NCBI GenBank assembly: GCA_016858145.1
Contig: JAEHOE010000019.1
Location: 558,001 to 622,000 of the forward strand
DNA from: Edaphochlamys debaryana
Taxonomy: Eukaryota; Chlorophyta; Chlorophyceae; Chlamydomonadales
DNA: 64,000 nucleotides
Direction of reading: 5' to 3'
Shown here: in pieces, positions 10,801 through 21,900 of the stretch
Layout: each line of letters starts with the position of its first letter
How positions within the stretch are numbered: the first letter of the stretch is position 1
Made by a program: the position numbers and the translations under genes
The notes under the pieces: model-generated
Database searches by the model: none
The model's input: only the letters and a program-made list of their open reading frames with translations
Told to the model about the DNA's origin: nothing

Positions 10801-13800
10801 CACCGCCGCCGCCAGCAGCAGCAGCCGCGGCCCCAGGCAGCGCCGCCAGCTGCTCCTCCACCGCCGCCACGGCCGCTGCCGCCACCGCCAGCGCGTCCGC
10901 AGTCGCTGCACGCAGCCGCGTGATCCGCTGCGCGCGAGCCGCCATGACTGCGTTCGCGGCGGCGGCAGCGCGCTGCGACGCCGTTAGGCCCGTGGCTGCT
11001 GCCGCAGCCGCCGGGCCTGGCGACGCGGCAGTGCCGCCATTAGCGTCAGGCATATCTGCGTCGCCGTTAGCAGCGGCGCCGCGGTAAACCCCGGCAGCGG
11101 CATTGCCCGGTTGTGGCGTGAGGGAGAAGTGCTGCAGCAGGGGGGACCTGGACGGCGCGAGGCCCCTGCCGGGCCCAGGGCTGAGGCCGGGGCCGGGGGT
11201 GACGGTGGCGGCCGTGGCGGGGGCGTGGGAGGGAGAGAGCGTGTAGCGGTAGTACCGGCGCTCTGCGCGCCTGCAGGGGCGAGGCGGGAGAGCAAGATCA
11301 GTACATGAGAGCAGGTAGGCAGAATTGGGTGCCGGTAGGTAGCACAGCCCATCTCGGTCTCCCCTCCCCCCTACCGTGGTGTTGTCTCCCTGGCCGCTCC
11401 GGCTCCATTGCCGGCCTGCCCGCGCGACGCAGCCGGCTCCCGCCCCGGGCCCGCTGCCCCCTCCTCGCCCTCCTGTGGCGCAGCGGCTTCACCTGCAAAG
11501 CAACGGGCAACACGACGAGTGGCAACGACGGCCACTCACGCCAACAGCATGGTCCACTGTACTTCCGCAGCGCACACGCACCTGATGAGATGGTCATGGT
11601 GGCCTCCCCGAGCGCCATGCTCAGGAGCCGCAGCTCGGGCCCGCCGCCACCCGCCTCAGCGCCACCGCCTGCGCCCTGCCCCTGCGCCTGCCCAGGCTGC
11701 GTGCGCAAGTGCGGCGGAGCCGACCGGGCCAGGGGCGACCGGGCGCCGCCCAACCCGCCGCTGAGCGTGGAGGGGCCAGGCGGCCCGCGCCGCGTGCGCA
11801 TGCCTGCCCGGGGCGTCCGCAGCTCTCCGCCCATGTCGTCGCTGGCTGCGGCCCCCTCCTCATCGCTGCTGGGCACCAGGGCGGGGAGGTCCTGCGGCAG
11901 AGGCACGGGCGCGGCCGCGGCCAGAGGCACCGGCGGCAAGGGCTGCGGCCGTGCGCGACAGCAAGGGAACAGGGGGAGCAGGTGCAGGCGTGTCAGAACA
12001 TGTAGACAGGGCTCAAAGGGCCCCAGGGCTCAAGGCGCAAGGCAAGAGGACTTGCTAGCTTCACACCGCCCCTGCCCCGCTCACCAGCCTCCAGCCGGGC
12101 GTCGCCGGCGCCCCCTGCGGCGTGAGCCGTCGGGGCGGGGAGAAGGGCTCCCACGCGCCCCAGCCGCCCGGCCGCGGCGAGCCGTCCGCTCCAGTGGCTC
12201 CCCCGCCCCCCGCACCGCCCGCCGCCGCAGCCGCCGCTGCCGCGTGCGCCTTCAGCTTTGCCTCCAGCGCGTCCACGCTCAGCGCGTGGTCCCGAGTGTC
12301 GAGGGCATAGATGGCGTCCCCCGAGTAGCTGAGCAGCAGCTGCCGGCCGCCGGCCGCGAAGGCGACGCCGGTGATGTGTCGCACGCGGCCCAGGGAGGAG
12401 AAGCCGCCGGTGGCCCCCGCGATGAGCGAGGGGCTGCACAGGTGCCCCGGCGCAAAGGCGGAGACCCAGACGGGGCGGGAGGAGGAAGGCCCAGGCGAAG
12501 CGCTGGCCTGCGGTGCATGCGGTGCAAGGAGGGTCAGGTGCCAGCACTTGTGCCACGACCCACCCGCTCTTTGCCCTGGCTCCACCTCAGCTCATCACCA
12601 CAGCTACAAGGCTGCTCTCAGGCTGCCCATCCCGCTTTCTCCTTTATCACAACCCTTTCCTCTTCACCGGACCCATTGCCTGGCACCCCCGGCACTCGCC
12701 AGCTCTGCGCCCCGCAGCATGCGCATGTCGTACAGCCGCGCGAAGGGGTCGCCCCCGCCCGTGACAAAGGTGTGGGGCGCGGAGGGCGACACGGCCAGTG
12801 TGTTGACGCTGATGCGCAGGCTGCTGCGGCCGGCGCGCTCGCAGCGCTGCTCCACTGCGGGAGAACGGACCCAGGGCAGGGATGCACGCAGAGGCTGAGT
12901 TTGGGGTGCAGTTGCAACCTCAGCTGTCGTTGCAGGGACTGAGAAAGCCCGTGCAGGTCTACGCACGCACCAAGCAGGCGGTGGGGCTCGGCGGCCGGCG
13001 CCGGGGAACCCCAGGGGCCCCAGGGCTGCTCGTTCTGGCGCACTGCCTGCCGTACGTCGTACAGCCGTACGGTGCCGTCCTCGCTGGCGGACAAGAAGAT
13101 GTCTGCAGCAACATCGGGGTAAGGCGGATATGGTCTGTGAGCATGATAGACAGCCCGTGATATAGAGCCCGTGCGCAGGAGAGGTGAGCGGATGCCCACC
13201 TGGGGAGACGCTGGCCAGCGCCTTGACCCGGGCCCTGTGCCCCACGAAGGGCCTCGAGGCCTGACGGTTCAGGTCCACCAGCCGGACCTGCAACAGGCAG
13301 GGGTTCAGGCTGAGGAGGCATGCAAACCGCTTGGGCATCGCTGGGTGCTGAGCCCCGTCCCCGGCCCCAGTGTGCCCTGCCTGACGGTCTGTACTGCAAG
13401 AAACCAGTTTGGCGCCGCCGCTCGCTGCAAGGAACCTGGCGCACAGGATTGTCCCCGTGTGACCCTACGGGCAGAGGGATTTGAGTGAGGTCAAGGAGAA
13501 TCAGCAAAGCCTTGTCACGGGGCACCGGGCACCTGGGGTATTGCAGGCTGTAGCCGCAGCACCAACCCATCCCACTGACCGAGTCGAAGCTCCGGACACG
13601 CTGCCCGCCGCTATAGTCGGGCTTGTATAATTGCAGTCGCGACGCCTCATCGCCGACCAGCAAGAGCTCGTCCTCGAAGGCCAGGGAGGTGGCACATGCT
13701 GGGTATGAGGAGGGACCTTTTCCACCAAGCGGGCTCAAGTGCTGCACGAGGAGCGAGTGATGGCCACTGGCACGGGCACGCCGCCCTGAGAGCCTGCGCT

Positions 13801-13831
13801 CCTCCAGGAGCTCAGCAAGCGAGCTCGGCAT
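7803..13831 (-). CDS. Long DCAF6/DCAF8-like WD40 protein (putative CUL4-DDB1 substrate receptor)
   Basis: WD40 protein resembling DDB1-CUL4-associated factors, which present substrates to a ubiquitin ligase. Eleven exons (transcript order): 13831-13580, 13464-13381, 13287-13200, 13102-12971, 12854-12700, 12507-12085, 11942-11582, 11262-9365, 9240-9094, 8982-8629, 8456-7803; about 1,515 residues. N-terminal blades include GHTGTILCARF, VRLVDLNRQ, FLSASEDGTVRLYDVRQ and VRHITGVAFAAGGRQLLLSY. A Gly/Ala/Pro/Ser-rich low-complexity insert of roughly 750 residues follows. Two C-terminal blades then return (CFDGHKNIMTIKEV, YVVSGSDEGHVFVWEYDTG, MLASCGNGTLVRLW), the split layout known for DCAF6/DCAF8. 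The tail has an RD-repeat segment (RRDRDRDRGRDRDRG) and an acidic patch, and ends HVCSIM. The second intron (13288-13380) needs a GC donor; the fifth needs either GC at 12699 or a weak GT at 12672. The start is the first ATG of the terminal exon. Confidence 0.8.
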
Positions 13832-14151
13832 TCTGGGGCCGAGCGCTGTGGGTCGCGAACTATGCACTATGGGTGTAATTCATCTTATATGGATGCTTGT
13901 GGGGTCGTGTGTGAAGGCGGAACGGTGCTGTGGGGCTTGACGAGCTAGGGCTCCGCATCATACGCCGTTCCATCCGGGTTGCCCTTCCATGTCTCTCACT
14001 GCACCCGCCTTGACGCTTGTTTCACAGTCAAGAGTGCGTGACCTCACACCGCACACGTATCAGCGTCTTGCACAAGCGTTCCGTTCCGTCCCAGCTGCGC
14101 CGCGCACTCTCTCGGGCGGCGCCGTTGCCTGCACTGAGCTGGATCAGCGTG
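13832..14151. promoter_or_regulatory. Shared divergent promoter region, WD40 gene and MED22
   Basis: 320 bp separate the two divergent start codons. The centre (about 13850-13990) is less GC-rich than the genes. No TATA box can be assigned. It must hold both promoters and both 5' UTRs unless upstream exons were missed. Confidence 0.5.
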
Positions 14152-15069
14152 ATGGCCAATCTTGACGGCAATAGCTGGTCGAACCTTGACGACCAGCTGA
14201 ACAAAATGGTTCAGAACTTCACGGACCTCGTCAAGGCTTCGCGGATCCCCGACGAGTCGGCGGATGAGCTGTCGGCGTCCAGGGAGCGCAAGGTGCCAGG
14301 TGAGGAAGGGGCAGCGGGTCCAGCCATTCCCGCCGATCGCCGGCGCCACACACGACCCCTCCGCCACGACCCTGCACGCTCCCGGCCTTCAGCTCTAGTC
14401 CCAGCCGAGAGGACCGCGCCCCATTGAAATCGTCTGGAAAGGACGGCACACACCTCCTTGCTGCCGCCGCTGCTGTGCCCTGCGCCCTGTGCCCTGTCCA
14501 GCCTCTCCTCCCTCACGCGCGCCCCGCGCAACCCCCATGTCCACCTAGCCCCTCATCCTTTCCAAAATTCCCTCCACACCTCCCTCCACACACCAGGCGA
14601 CCTGCAGGAGGTGCTCGCGGAGAAGCTGCTGTTCTCCGCGTACATGTGCCTGCACCACGTGTCGGAGCTCAAGAAGGCGGCCGCGCTGAGCGACCACACG
14701 ACCCAGATCAACAACGCCCGGGCGGTGAAGGCCCAGATGGGGCGCGCAGACGACTCCATCACAGCCAAGCTGGCCGGCATCAAGGCCGAGGCGCAGGAGC
14801 TGCTGGGGCAGCTGGAGGACAGCTACTACAGCTCCCGCCACAAGGGCCGCCCGACGGAGAGGTGAGGGGTCGGGCGCCTGGCTGCCAGGCTGAGCTCTGG
14901 GGACGGAAGCGGACGGCCCACAGCGGCGATGGTTTGATTTTAAAGTTCCGGTGCTGTGCACTGACGGGTTCGTGCCTCCTTTCCCTGCGTGCCTCGCAGC
15001 GGCGTGTCGGAGCAGCTGCGGGAGCTGTGCGCACTGGCGCTGGAGTCCCACGCGGGGCAGCGCAAGTGA
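14152..15069 (+). CDS. MED22: Mediator complex subunit 22
   Basis: Head-module subunit of the nuclear Mediator complex, which links transcription factors to RNA polymerase II. Three exons, 14152-14299, 14597-14861 and 15000-15069, join in phase 1 and phase 2 to give 160 residues, close to the plant protein. The N-terminus carries the family helix LNKMVQNFTDLVKASRI (compare IVDNFTHLVNVARV in plants). The second exon carries the LLFSAYMCLHHVSELKKAA helix and ends in a helix with LGQLEDSYYSSRH, matching the plant ELESHYYSS motif. The donor at 14300 was preferred over the earlier GTGCCA because it keeps phase with the next exon (KVPGDLQEVLAEK). No unusual features. Function follows from family membership. 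Confidence 0.88.
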
Positions 15070-15511
15070 GGTGACGTGGAGCGAGACACAAATCGTGATC
15101 GACACGTGTGAAGCTAACACTGCACGCCGCCGGTCAGCTGCGGCGGCGGTTTGGAAGCAACCGCGGCGGCAATCCACAAGCGGCAGCGGCTCCACCGGCG
15201 GCGGGATGGGCCGTGGCGGCGAGGGCCACAGCAGTCGGGGCCGTAGCCCAGCCTACCGGTTTTGCCTAGCCGGTTGCCCTTGTCCATGGCCGTCATATCC
15301 CAACTGCGCTCACACACCACCCGTGGCGCTCAGCAAAGCCGGGCTGGCGTCTCAACAGCTTCACCTACGACAACGCTCGGCGAGTCACCTGCGGCCTCAC
15401 TCGACAGGTCAACTGCCTCAGGCTGGCCCACACGGCACGGCCGGCCCCAACCCCCACCACGCAATGCCCCCACGTCCTAGTCTACCTCAGCTCACAACGC
15501 ACGACGCTGGC
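15070..15511. other. Convergent spacer between MED22 and MPP6
   Basis: 440 bases with no exon seen; it contains both 3' UTRs. I found no TGTAA on either strand here, so one or both genes use a variant signal. Confidence 0.45.
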
Positions 15512-16514
15512 CTACGTCTTCTGCCGCTTGGGCGGGCGCAGCGGCGCGAACGCGTTGGCTGCCGGTGCCGCTGGCGCGCCCTTGCCGCCTTTGGACCCGG
15601 CCTGACCCCCGCCTTGCTTGCCACCACCTCCGCCGCCACCGCCCTGCTTCTGAGGCTTGCTCTTCCCGGATTTCGCGTCACCGTCGCCTCCGCCTCCGCC
15701 GGTACCAGCCCCTCCCCCGCCGCCGCCGCTGGCGGCCGCTGTGTCGTATATCCGCAAGCTCGTCGGCTGCCACGCCGCCATCTCCGCCGGCTTCCGGAAC
15801 GTGGTGGCCGCCTTGGCCATTTCTGCGTCACTGACGGATGTGTCCTGCTGCTGCGATGCCGCCGCCGCCGTTGTGGCGGCTGCCGCTGCCGGTTTCCCGG
15901 CGTTGGGCCCGAAGCTCATGCGCCCCGACCGGAAGGCCAAGCCCGGTACGGGCACGGGCTCGTACGTGATCACGCACCGCCCTGACGTTGAGGGCTGCTG
16001 GGGGAAGGCCTCCGTGTCTGGCTGGACCTCCGGCGCCTGTGGCAAGGGCAAGTAGGGAAGGGTGGCTAGGACGGGACACCCACGTTCGTAATTGGAGTGC
16101 CGGAGGCACGGCGCTGCGCTTGGGCCCCATGTCCCAAAGGAGGCACGTAATGTGAGGGCGGAATCCCTAACTGGCACTTGCTGCCGTATCCATACCTGGG
16201 GCGCATCTTCCGCAGCCGCTGCTGCCTCCGCCGCTGCCGCTGATGTAGCTAAATCCTCTTCGAGCTTCCGCTTCTCAGCCGCCCGCTGCAGTCACACAGT
16301 AGGGGCATACCAGTTGCAGCGAAGCAGAGTGGGTTCAGCTGGAGGCTATCCTCTCTCGAGAGCAGCCGCCTGGGCTCGCGGCGGGGCGGGCGGACAGCGC
16401 CCTAGGGCGGGGGGAGGAGAGGGGAGGGCACAGTCCTATACCGCGGCGGCGCACCTGCATGAAGCGCAGGCCCAGCACCTTGCTGGAGAAGCCCGTGGCC
16501 TTCGCCTGCGCCAT
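15512..16514 (-). CDS. MPP6: M-phase phosphoprotein 6 homologue, nuclear exosome cofactor
   Basis: MPP6/MPHOSPH6 is an RNA-binding cofactor that ties the nuclear exosome to the helicase MTR4 in 3' processing of 5.8S rRNA. Three exons, 16514-16455, 16285-16196 and 16036-15512, are all in phase 0 and give 224 residues. The N-terminus FSSKVLGLRFMQRAAEKRK matches the family LSxKVLxLKFMQRA motif and is built across the first splice junction. The second motif is RCVITYEPVPVPGL followed by GRMSFGPNAGK, matching the GRMSF box that contacts the exosome. The C-terminal ~90 residues are Gly- and Lys-rich and end PPKRQKT, a likely nuclear localisation signal. Length is somewhat above the animal protein because of the Gly-rich tail. 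Confidence 0.88.
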
Positions 16515-16848
16515 CGTATTGCGCTAGCCCCGGTCGCCGGGCTGTTTGTGAGGCCCGTTGGTCAAGCCCGTGTTGCAATTGCGTTTGCTAAGCGCCTACG
16601 CCTTCAGTTTCGCTCCCTCCAAGCTAAATGTGCTTTGTAATGTCCTGGCGACCGTCAAAGCCGCGCTCCGTTGCTCGCGCGACTCCCCCAAAATGCGGTA
16701 CGGCGTCATGGTGCTCCGCGACTCGGCCAGCGAGGGCCCCAACGCGAACCAGAGGTGTGTTCGTGTTCATCACCAGGTTTCATTAGGTCCACCGGCTGCT
16801 GCAGCGGCCTCCTTGTCCCACGTCCTTAGTTCCGAGAGCCTCGGCAGA
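16515..16848. promoter_or_regulatory. Shared divergent promoter region, MPP6 and COX7c-like gene
   Basis: 334 bp lie between the two start codons. An ATG at 16693 with the strong context CCAAAATG is in frame with the COX7c-like gene and could extend it by 52 residues. It reads MRYGVMVLRDSASEG, unlike a presequence, so it may be an alternative start or 5' UTR. Confidence 0.45.
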
Positions 16849-17696
16849 ATGTCGTCCGCCCTCCGGCGCCTGTCGTCGCAAGTGCCGCGCCTGACGCGTG
16901 GCATGAAGACTAGCTCCACGGTCCGGAAGGAGGTGTCCCACGAGGAGCTTGTTTACGGTGATGGCCACCACGGCCTTCGCCCCGGGTACACCTACGTGAG
17001 TGTCTGCATGTGGCCCTGATGCCATGCCTCGGCAGGAGGCGGCGAAGAAGCGCAGATGCGCGCCCAGGGGCGCGTGATGCTGATTGAGGCGCTGCATCGC
17101 AAGGCTGGGTCCAGCGTCGCCGAAACATGTGTTGGGCGTGCCTGTGGTGCAGGACTTCGAGCACGGCCCGCACTACCTGCAGCCGGAGAAGGTGGGCAGA
17201 GCGGTGTACCTCGCGCGCGTATGGACATCCCGAAAGCCGAGAATCGCCGGAAGTCTTCAGCAGCGCAGAGTGCCTCATTCAGCCGCAGTCACGGAGGCCA
17301 TGGGACGCTGGATAGGAGTTTGGGGCAGGCAACAGCAGCTGGGGCGAGCCTGCGCGCTGTCGGGCACCCCCCGCGCCCACGGGGACTTCTGCCTGTACAG
17401 TCCCGCTCTGGCGAGGCCGGCCCCGTCTGCTAGCCGTGCACGTGCCCTCTCCGCCGTCCGCGCACATGTTTCTAGCTTCTGCGTCGCACTGTGCTTTCCG
17501 GCATGGCTTGAAGCTGCCCGGTCCTTCTCACCCTGTTTCCCTTGCCACCCCCACCCCCGGGCTGTAGATTCCCAACTTCTGGAGCAAGTTCTACACCGGC
17601 CTCGGCGCCCTGTACGCCTTTGGCCTGGGCATCCCGGTGGTTGCCGTCACCTGGCAGCAGTGGAAGCTCAAGTCGGGCTTCAAGGGCTTCCACTAA
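16849..17696 (+). CDS. Cytochrome c oxidase subunit 7c-like mitochondrial inner-membrane protein
   Basis: Three exons, 16849-16995, 17153-17191 and 17568-17696, all phase 0, give 104 residues. The N-terminus MSSALRRLSSQVPRLTRGMKTSS is an Arg/Ser-rich amphipathic presequence. The body DFEHGPHYLQPEKIPNFW followed by a single membrane helix (YTGLGALYAFGLGIPVVAV) and a short basic tail (WQQWKLKSGFKGFH) follows the layout of COX subunit VIIc (short EGPxxNLPF-type stretch, one helix, basic end). That assignment is by pattern, not by strong identity. Another small single-helix respiratory subunit, for example an NADH dehydrogenase accessory subunit, is the main alternative. The start at 16849 was preferred over the in-frame ATG at 16693 because it gives a typical presequence. 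Confidence 0.62.
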
Positions 17697-17924
17697 AGCC
17701 CTGGCCCCCGGGGCTGAGCAACGTATGGTCAGCACAAGCCCGGCTGGTTCGGCGGCTGGCCTGTGACCAGGCGGTGGTCTAGGGTCTGGTCGCTGAAACA
17801 AAGAGCATGCGCCGGGGCGTCTGTGGACCGAAGGGCTCTCACTGGCTTATCTTCTCTGCTTTGACGATGTGGGGGCTCGGCAGATCGGGGCGGCTTCCGC
17901 CCTCGGCCTGTGCGTGACCCGGTG

Positions 17925-17929
17925 TGTAA
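17925..17929 (+). terminator. TGTAA polyadenylation signal of the COX7c-like gene
   Basis: First TGTAA after the stop, about 230 bases downstream. A second copy lies at 18133-18137 and may be an alternative site. Confidence 0.55.
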
Positions 17930-18948
17930 ATGATGCTGACCAGGGGGGTGTGGAGGCCCGGGCGCTGCTTGGGTGTAGAGCAGGCGGCACTGGGTTGTGC
18001 CGTGTGTGGGACGTAGTCATGGGGGCGGTGTGCAAGAGCGCAAGCCTTGCGGCAGCTGGGGGACCTTAGGTAGGGCGACTATTGGTGTCAAGCGCAGACG
18101 GTGTGCGCGTCAAGCACTGGCCGCATGGCCGATGTAACGCTACGTGTTTGCTGCCATTTTAGTTGGTGCGTGAGCTTCGGCCGGGTTAAGTCAGTTGTGC
18201 TAGAACACAACGCCACAAGGAGCCAAAGTTGCCGTGCTTAAGCCGGATGCCGACGGCGATGCTTGGCAGGACGGACCCTGGACGGAGATGTTGTTGCACT
18301 TTGCTGGCCCTGCTTTTCGCGTTACCTCGTCTCCCGTTTCCCCTTCACCCTGGACGGACCCAGACACGCGTCTCGGCGCTGCCTGCATCCCGGTCAGCTC
18401 CAACATATGAGCAGCCTCCGCAGCCCTGCAACTCCCCTGTGCAGTCAGCCGAACGCACCGATGGCGGCGCAGTCGCGTTCGGGGACCCGACCGGTGCCGT
18501 CCCCCTCCGTCCCCAATAAAGACAGCGGTCCCAGCGGGTCGCCCACCCAGGACTGGCAGATGATGACGTAAGCGTTGCATGGAGGTGAAGGCAAGGATGC
18601 AGTGAGGCGCAGAGCGGTCGAGCGCGCTTAGGTAGAAAGGGAAAGGTTTAGACAGTTCAGATATCAAGGAGTGCATGATGGCGACCGTCGGGGGTTGCGT
18701 GTGGCACGCTAGTCTCCGTCTCCTCCATAGGGCTCCATCACTCCTATTCCTACAGGGCCGGTCGTCTCACTGCACAAACGCTGCATCCTGCATGCCCTGA
18801 TGGCGTCAGGCTCTGATGCCGGGAAGCAACACTCGAGGACGCAGGCTCCAAAGCCTCCCACGCACCACGCCCACAACCAAGCGACGATCGTCCGCCAACC
18901 AGTCCTAAGCCCCAGGCCTTCCTACCCTCGATGCACCGCCCCCGTACC
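17930..18948. other. Spacer between the COX7c-like gene and the helicase
   Basis: Mostly 3' UTRs of the two converging genes. A plus-strand frame at 18263-18571 ending in DWQMMT is open but has no recognisable motif and no splice support, so it is not called. No TGTAA for the helicase was seen on the minus strand here. Confidence 0.4.
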
Positions 18949-21900
18949 CTACAACTCGCCCATCCAAGCCGCCTCCTCCGGGTCCTTGGCCGCCGCCTCC
19001 CGCTGCGCGCCGCGCGCCTTGCCGCCGCCCCCCGCTCCGCCCCGGCCCTGCTCCCGCTCGGCCCACTTGCGCTGCGCCCGGTCCTTGTCCTTCTCAGCCT
19101 TAAGCTCGTCCAGCTCCTTGCGCAGCTCCGCCATCACGTCCGCCCGAGACGTGGGCTTCTTGGGCGCCTTGGCGTCCGCCGCGGCCGCCCCCGCCGACCA
19201 CGGCGCCCCCGCCCACGGCTCCGCGCGGGTGCCCTTGGCCGGGCGGGCCTTGCTCGCGGGCGCGCGCTCCGCGCCGCCGGCCGCACTGCGGTTCCCTGCG
19301 CCCTCAGGGCCCTCAGCCCCGGAGCTTGCGGCGGAGACATCTTGCTTGGGCGCTGGGGCTGGGGCTGGGGCTGCGTCGTCGAGGACCTTACGCTGCTTGA
19401 GCTTGCCCTTGAGAGAGATGCCGGCGGCGGCGGCAGCCGCGGCGGCGGCGGCGACGCCGCGGGAGGAGACGCTGGCGGCGCCGAGGCGGCGGACCTCGGC
19501 CGGCCGTAGCGCCTTGAAGGCTGCCAGATCCTCGTCCAAGATCTCGTAGTCCTCGCCGTCGGCGGCCGCGTCCTCGTCATCGAGTACGACGTCGTCATCC
19601 GGATCTTCAATGACGTCAAACTCGTCATCGTCGGCCCGCTTCGAGCCGCCCTTGGCTTTGCCGGCTTGCGTGCTGTCGGATGCCGCCGCCTTGCCGCCGG
19701 CTTGCTTGCGGCCGCCCTCCGCCGATGACCCGCGACCGCTTGTCGACGCCTGCAAGGGGAAGCACGGAGCAACATTATCGGTATGCGGACAGGGCGAACC
19801 TGGCTGAAAGAGGGTAGAGTCATGCAATCGCAACTTTTCTTCTTCTGAACCAGGACAGGACCCGCGAGGCCATGACGCAAGGAGCCGGCTGAAGCGAGCG
19901 ACAAAGCGGGCCTCACCTCGCCCCCGGAGTCACGCCTGCCCGCCTCCGCCTTGCCCTTGGCCTTGGCCTTGGCAGCCGCCGCCGCCTCCTCCCGGTCCCG
20001 GTCGCCGTCCCGCTCCCAGCTGTATCCCGCGGGGGGCGCCCCCAGCCGCAGCTCGCCATGGGACAGGTGCGCCTCCTGCAGGGTTGCGGGGTGCGGGGAG
20101 CCGAGCGGGGAGGGCCGGAAGCACGTTCAGCTCTGCCAAGGCAACAGCTCAAGCCGGGCCGTCTCGAGGTGAGGCTACTCGTCTTAGCCTGCACTTGCGC
20201 TCTGAGCCCTTGCCTTTACCCCCTGGGGCGCCTGCCTTACTCCATATCCTCCCTCCCTCCCTCTCTCTTCCCTTCCTCGTAAAATTGCGTATCCGCATAG
20301 GTTTATGTGTCTGGCCAACACCCCACCGCTCCCCGCCCTTCCCCCTCCCCTCCTCAGGGCTCACCACCAGGGCCACCCCCAGCTGGTCCGCCAGCTTCTC
20401 CACAACGAACCGCTCCTGGGGGGCGATGATGGTCACCACGGTGCCGGCGGCCTGGGGGTGGAGAGGGGTTTGGGGGCGGGGGATGGGATTTGGAAGGGGT
20501 GGAAGGGGTGGTGGCATGGATTCGGGGAGGCGTCGGAGAGAGACCTGGAACCGCCGCTGTATCCGACCAAGACGGGAGATGCATGGGCAGAGGACCGCTT
20601 CTGACGTGATGGGCGACAGCCAGAGCAAACCACCACCTTGACCGTGCCCCATCCTCAAAACCTCGAGGCAGATGCCCCCCACCGCACCTGCTCCAACAGG
20701 GGCTCAGAGGCAGCCTTGGCGGCCGCGCGCGCCGCCGCCTCGGCCTCAGGCGTCCCCGGCACTGCCTCCGCCGCCGCCACGGCCGCCGCCGCCGCGTCGG
20801 CGGCCGCCTGCGCCGCCAGCGCCGCCGAGAGGCGCCCGGTGCGGCCCGCCCTGTGCGCGTAGTGGGCCGCCGAGGAGGGCAGCTCCAGGTGGAAGACGGC
20901 GTCGCAGGAGGGCACGTCGATGCCGCGGGCAGCAACGTCAGAGACCTGCATTGGAGATGGAGTGAGCAATAGCGATAGGGAGTGAGCGGGCCTTCGGTTG
21001 GTATGGGCCGAGCGTATGATGTGACCAAAGGGAGAAAGTCAAACATGTGGTTCGAGGGTGAATGGGTTTGGCTCCACAGCTCCCGGACCGCCTTCAGGAT
21101 ATCCTGCCCGCCAGGCCCCGGTCCCCGGTCCCCGGCTTGCCATGAGCGCGCGCAGCTTGCCCCGGCGGAAGGACGCCAGCAGGTTGGAGCGAGCCAGGCG
21201 GGGCATCTCGCCGTGCAGCGCGCCGACCTGGAGGGGGTGGAGGGGCGGGGACAGGGAGGGCAGGGGGCAGGCGGGGAAGGGAAGACATGAAGGAGATGGA
21301 GGAGGGGGGGCGGGGCGTTGGGGCCAGTGGCGTGGAGCGCTCCCCCGACGCCCCCCCCATGCGCTTCACTCGCATGCCCCATGCCCTGCCATGCACCATG
21401 CGGCACCTGCCCCCCCTCCCGCATTCCCTCTCGCCGCGCCCGCGGCCCTCCTCCCTCACATGAGCCTGCGCCCGTGCCCAGCGCGTCGCGTTGCCCCCCC
21501 GCCACCTGTCCTCCATTCGCCCTCCAGCATCCCCCCTTCCGCATCCCCCGCCCCCTCTCCACCCTCCCACCCCCCCACACACCTTCATGCCTCGCGCCTG
21601 CAGCTTGAACACCGCGTCCTGCAGCCGCTGCTGGAAGTTCATGAACACCAGCGCCCGGTCGCAGCCCAGGGCGTGGATGGCGCGGCGCAGCACGTCCACC
21701 TGGGGGGGCCAGGGGCGGGTTGAGGCAGGAGGCGAGGGCGAGACGGGTGGACGCCATACGAGTGGAGGAAGGCTCCCCCCATGAACCTGTGACCCGACCC
21801 CGGTCGGCGCACTCCCTCCGCGGCGCAACGGTCAGCCCCCGTCCGCATCACCCGTTGCGCATCCCCCTTGACCCCCTGCCTCCACCCCTCCACCCTCCAC

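Noticed and set aside
9714..11087. 457-codon plus-strand frame rich in Pro, Ala and Arg
   Set aside because: It is the antisense shadow of the GC-rich exon 8 of the WD40 gene; no motif, and the minus strand is clearly coding at both ends.
18263..18571. 102-codon frame ending GSPTQDWQMMT between the COX7c-like gene and the helicase
   Set aside because: Looks weakly protein-like, but there is no recognisable motif, no splice partner and it lies between two 3' UTRs.
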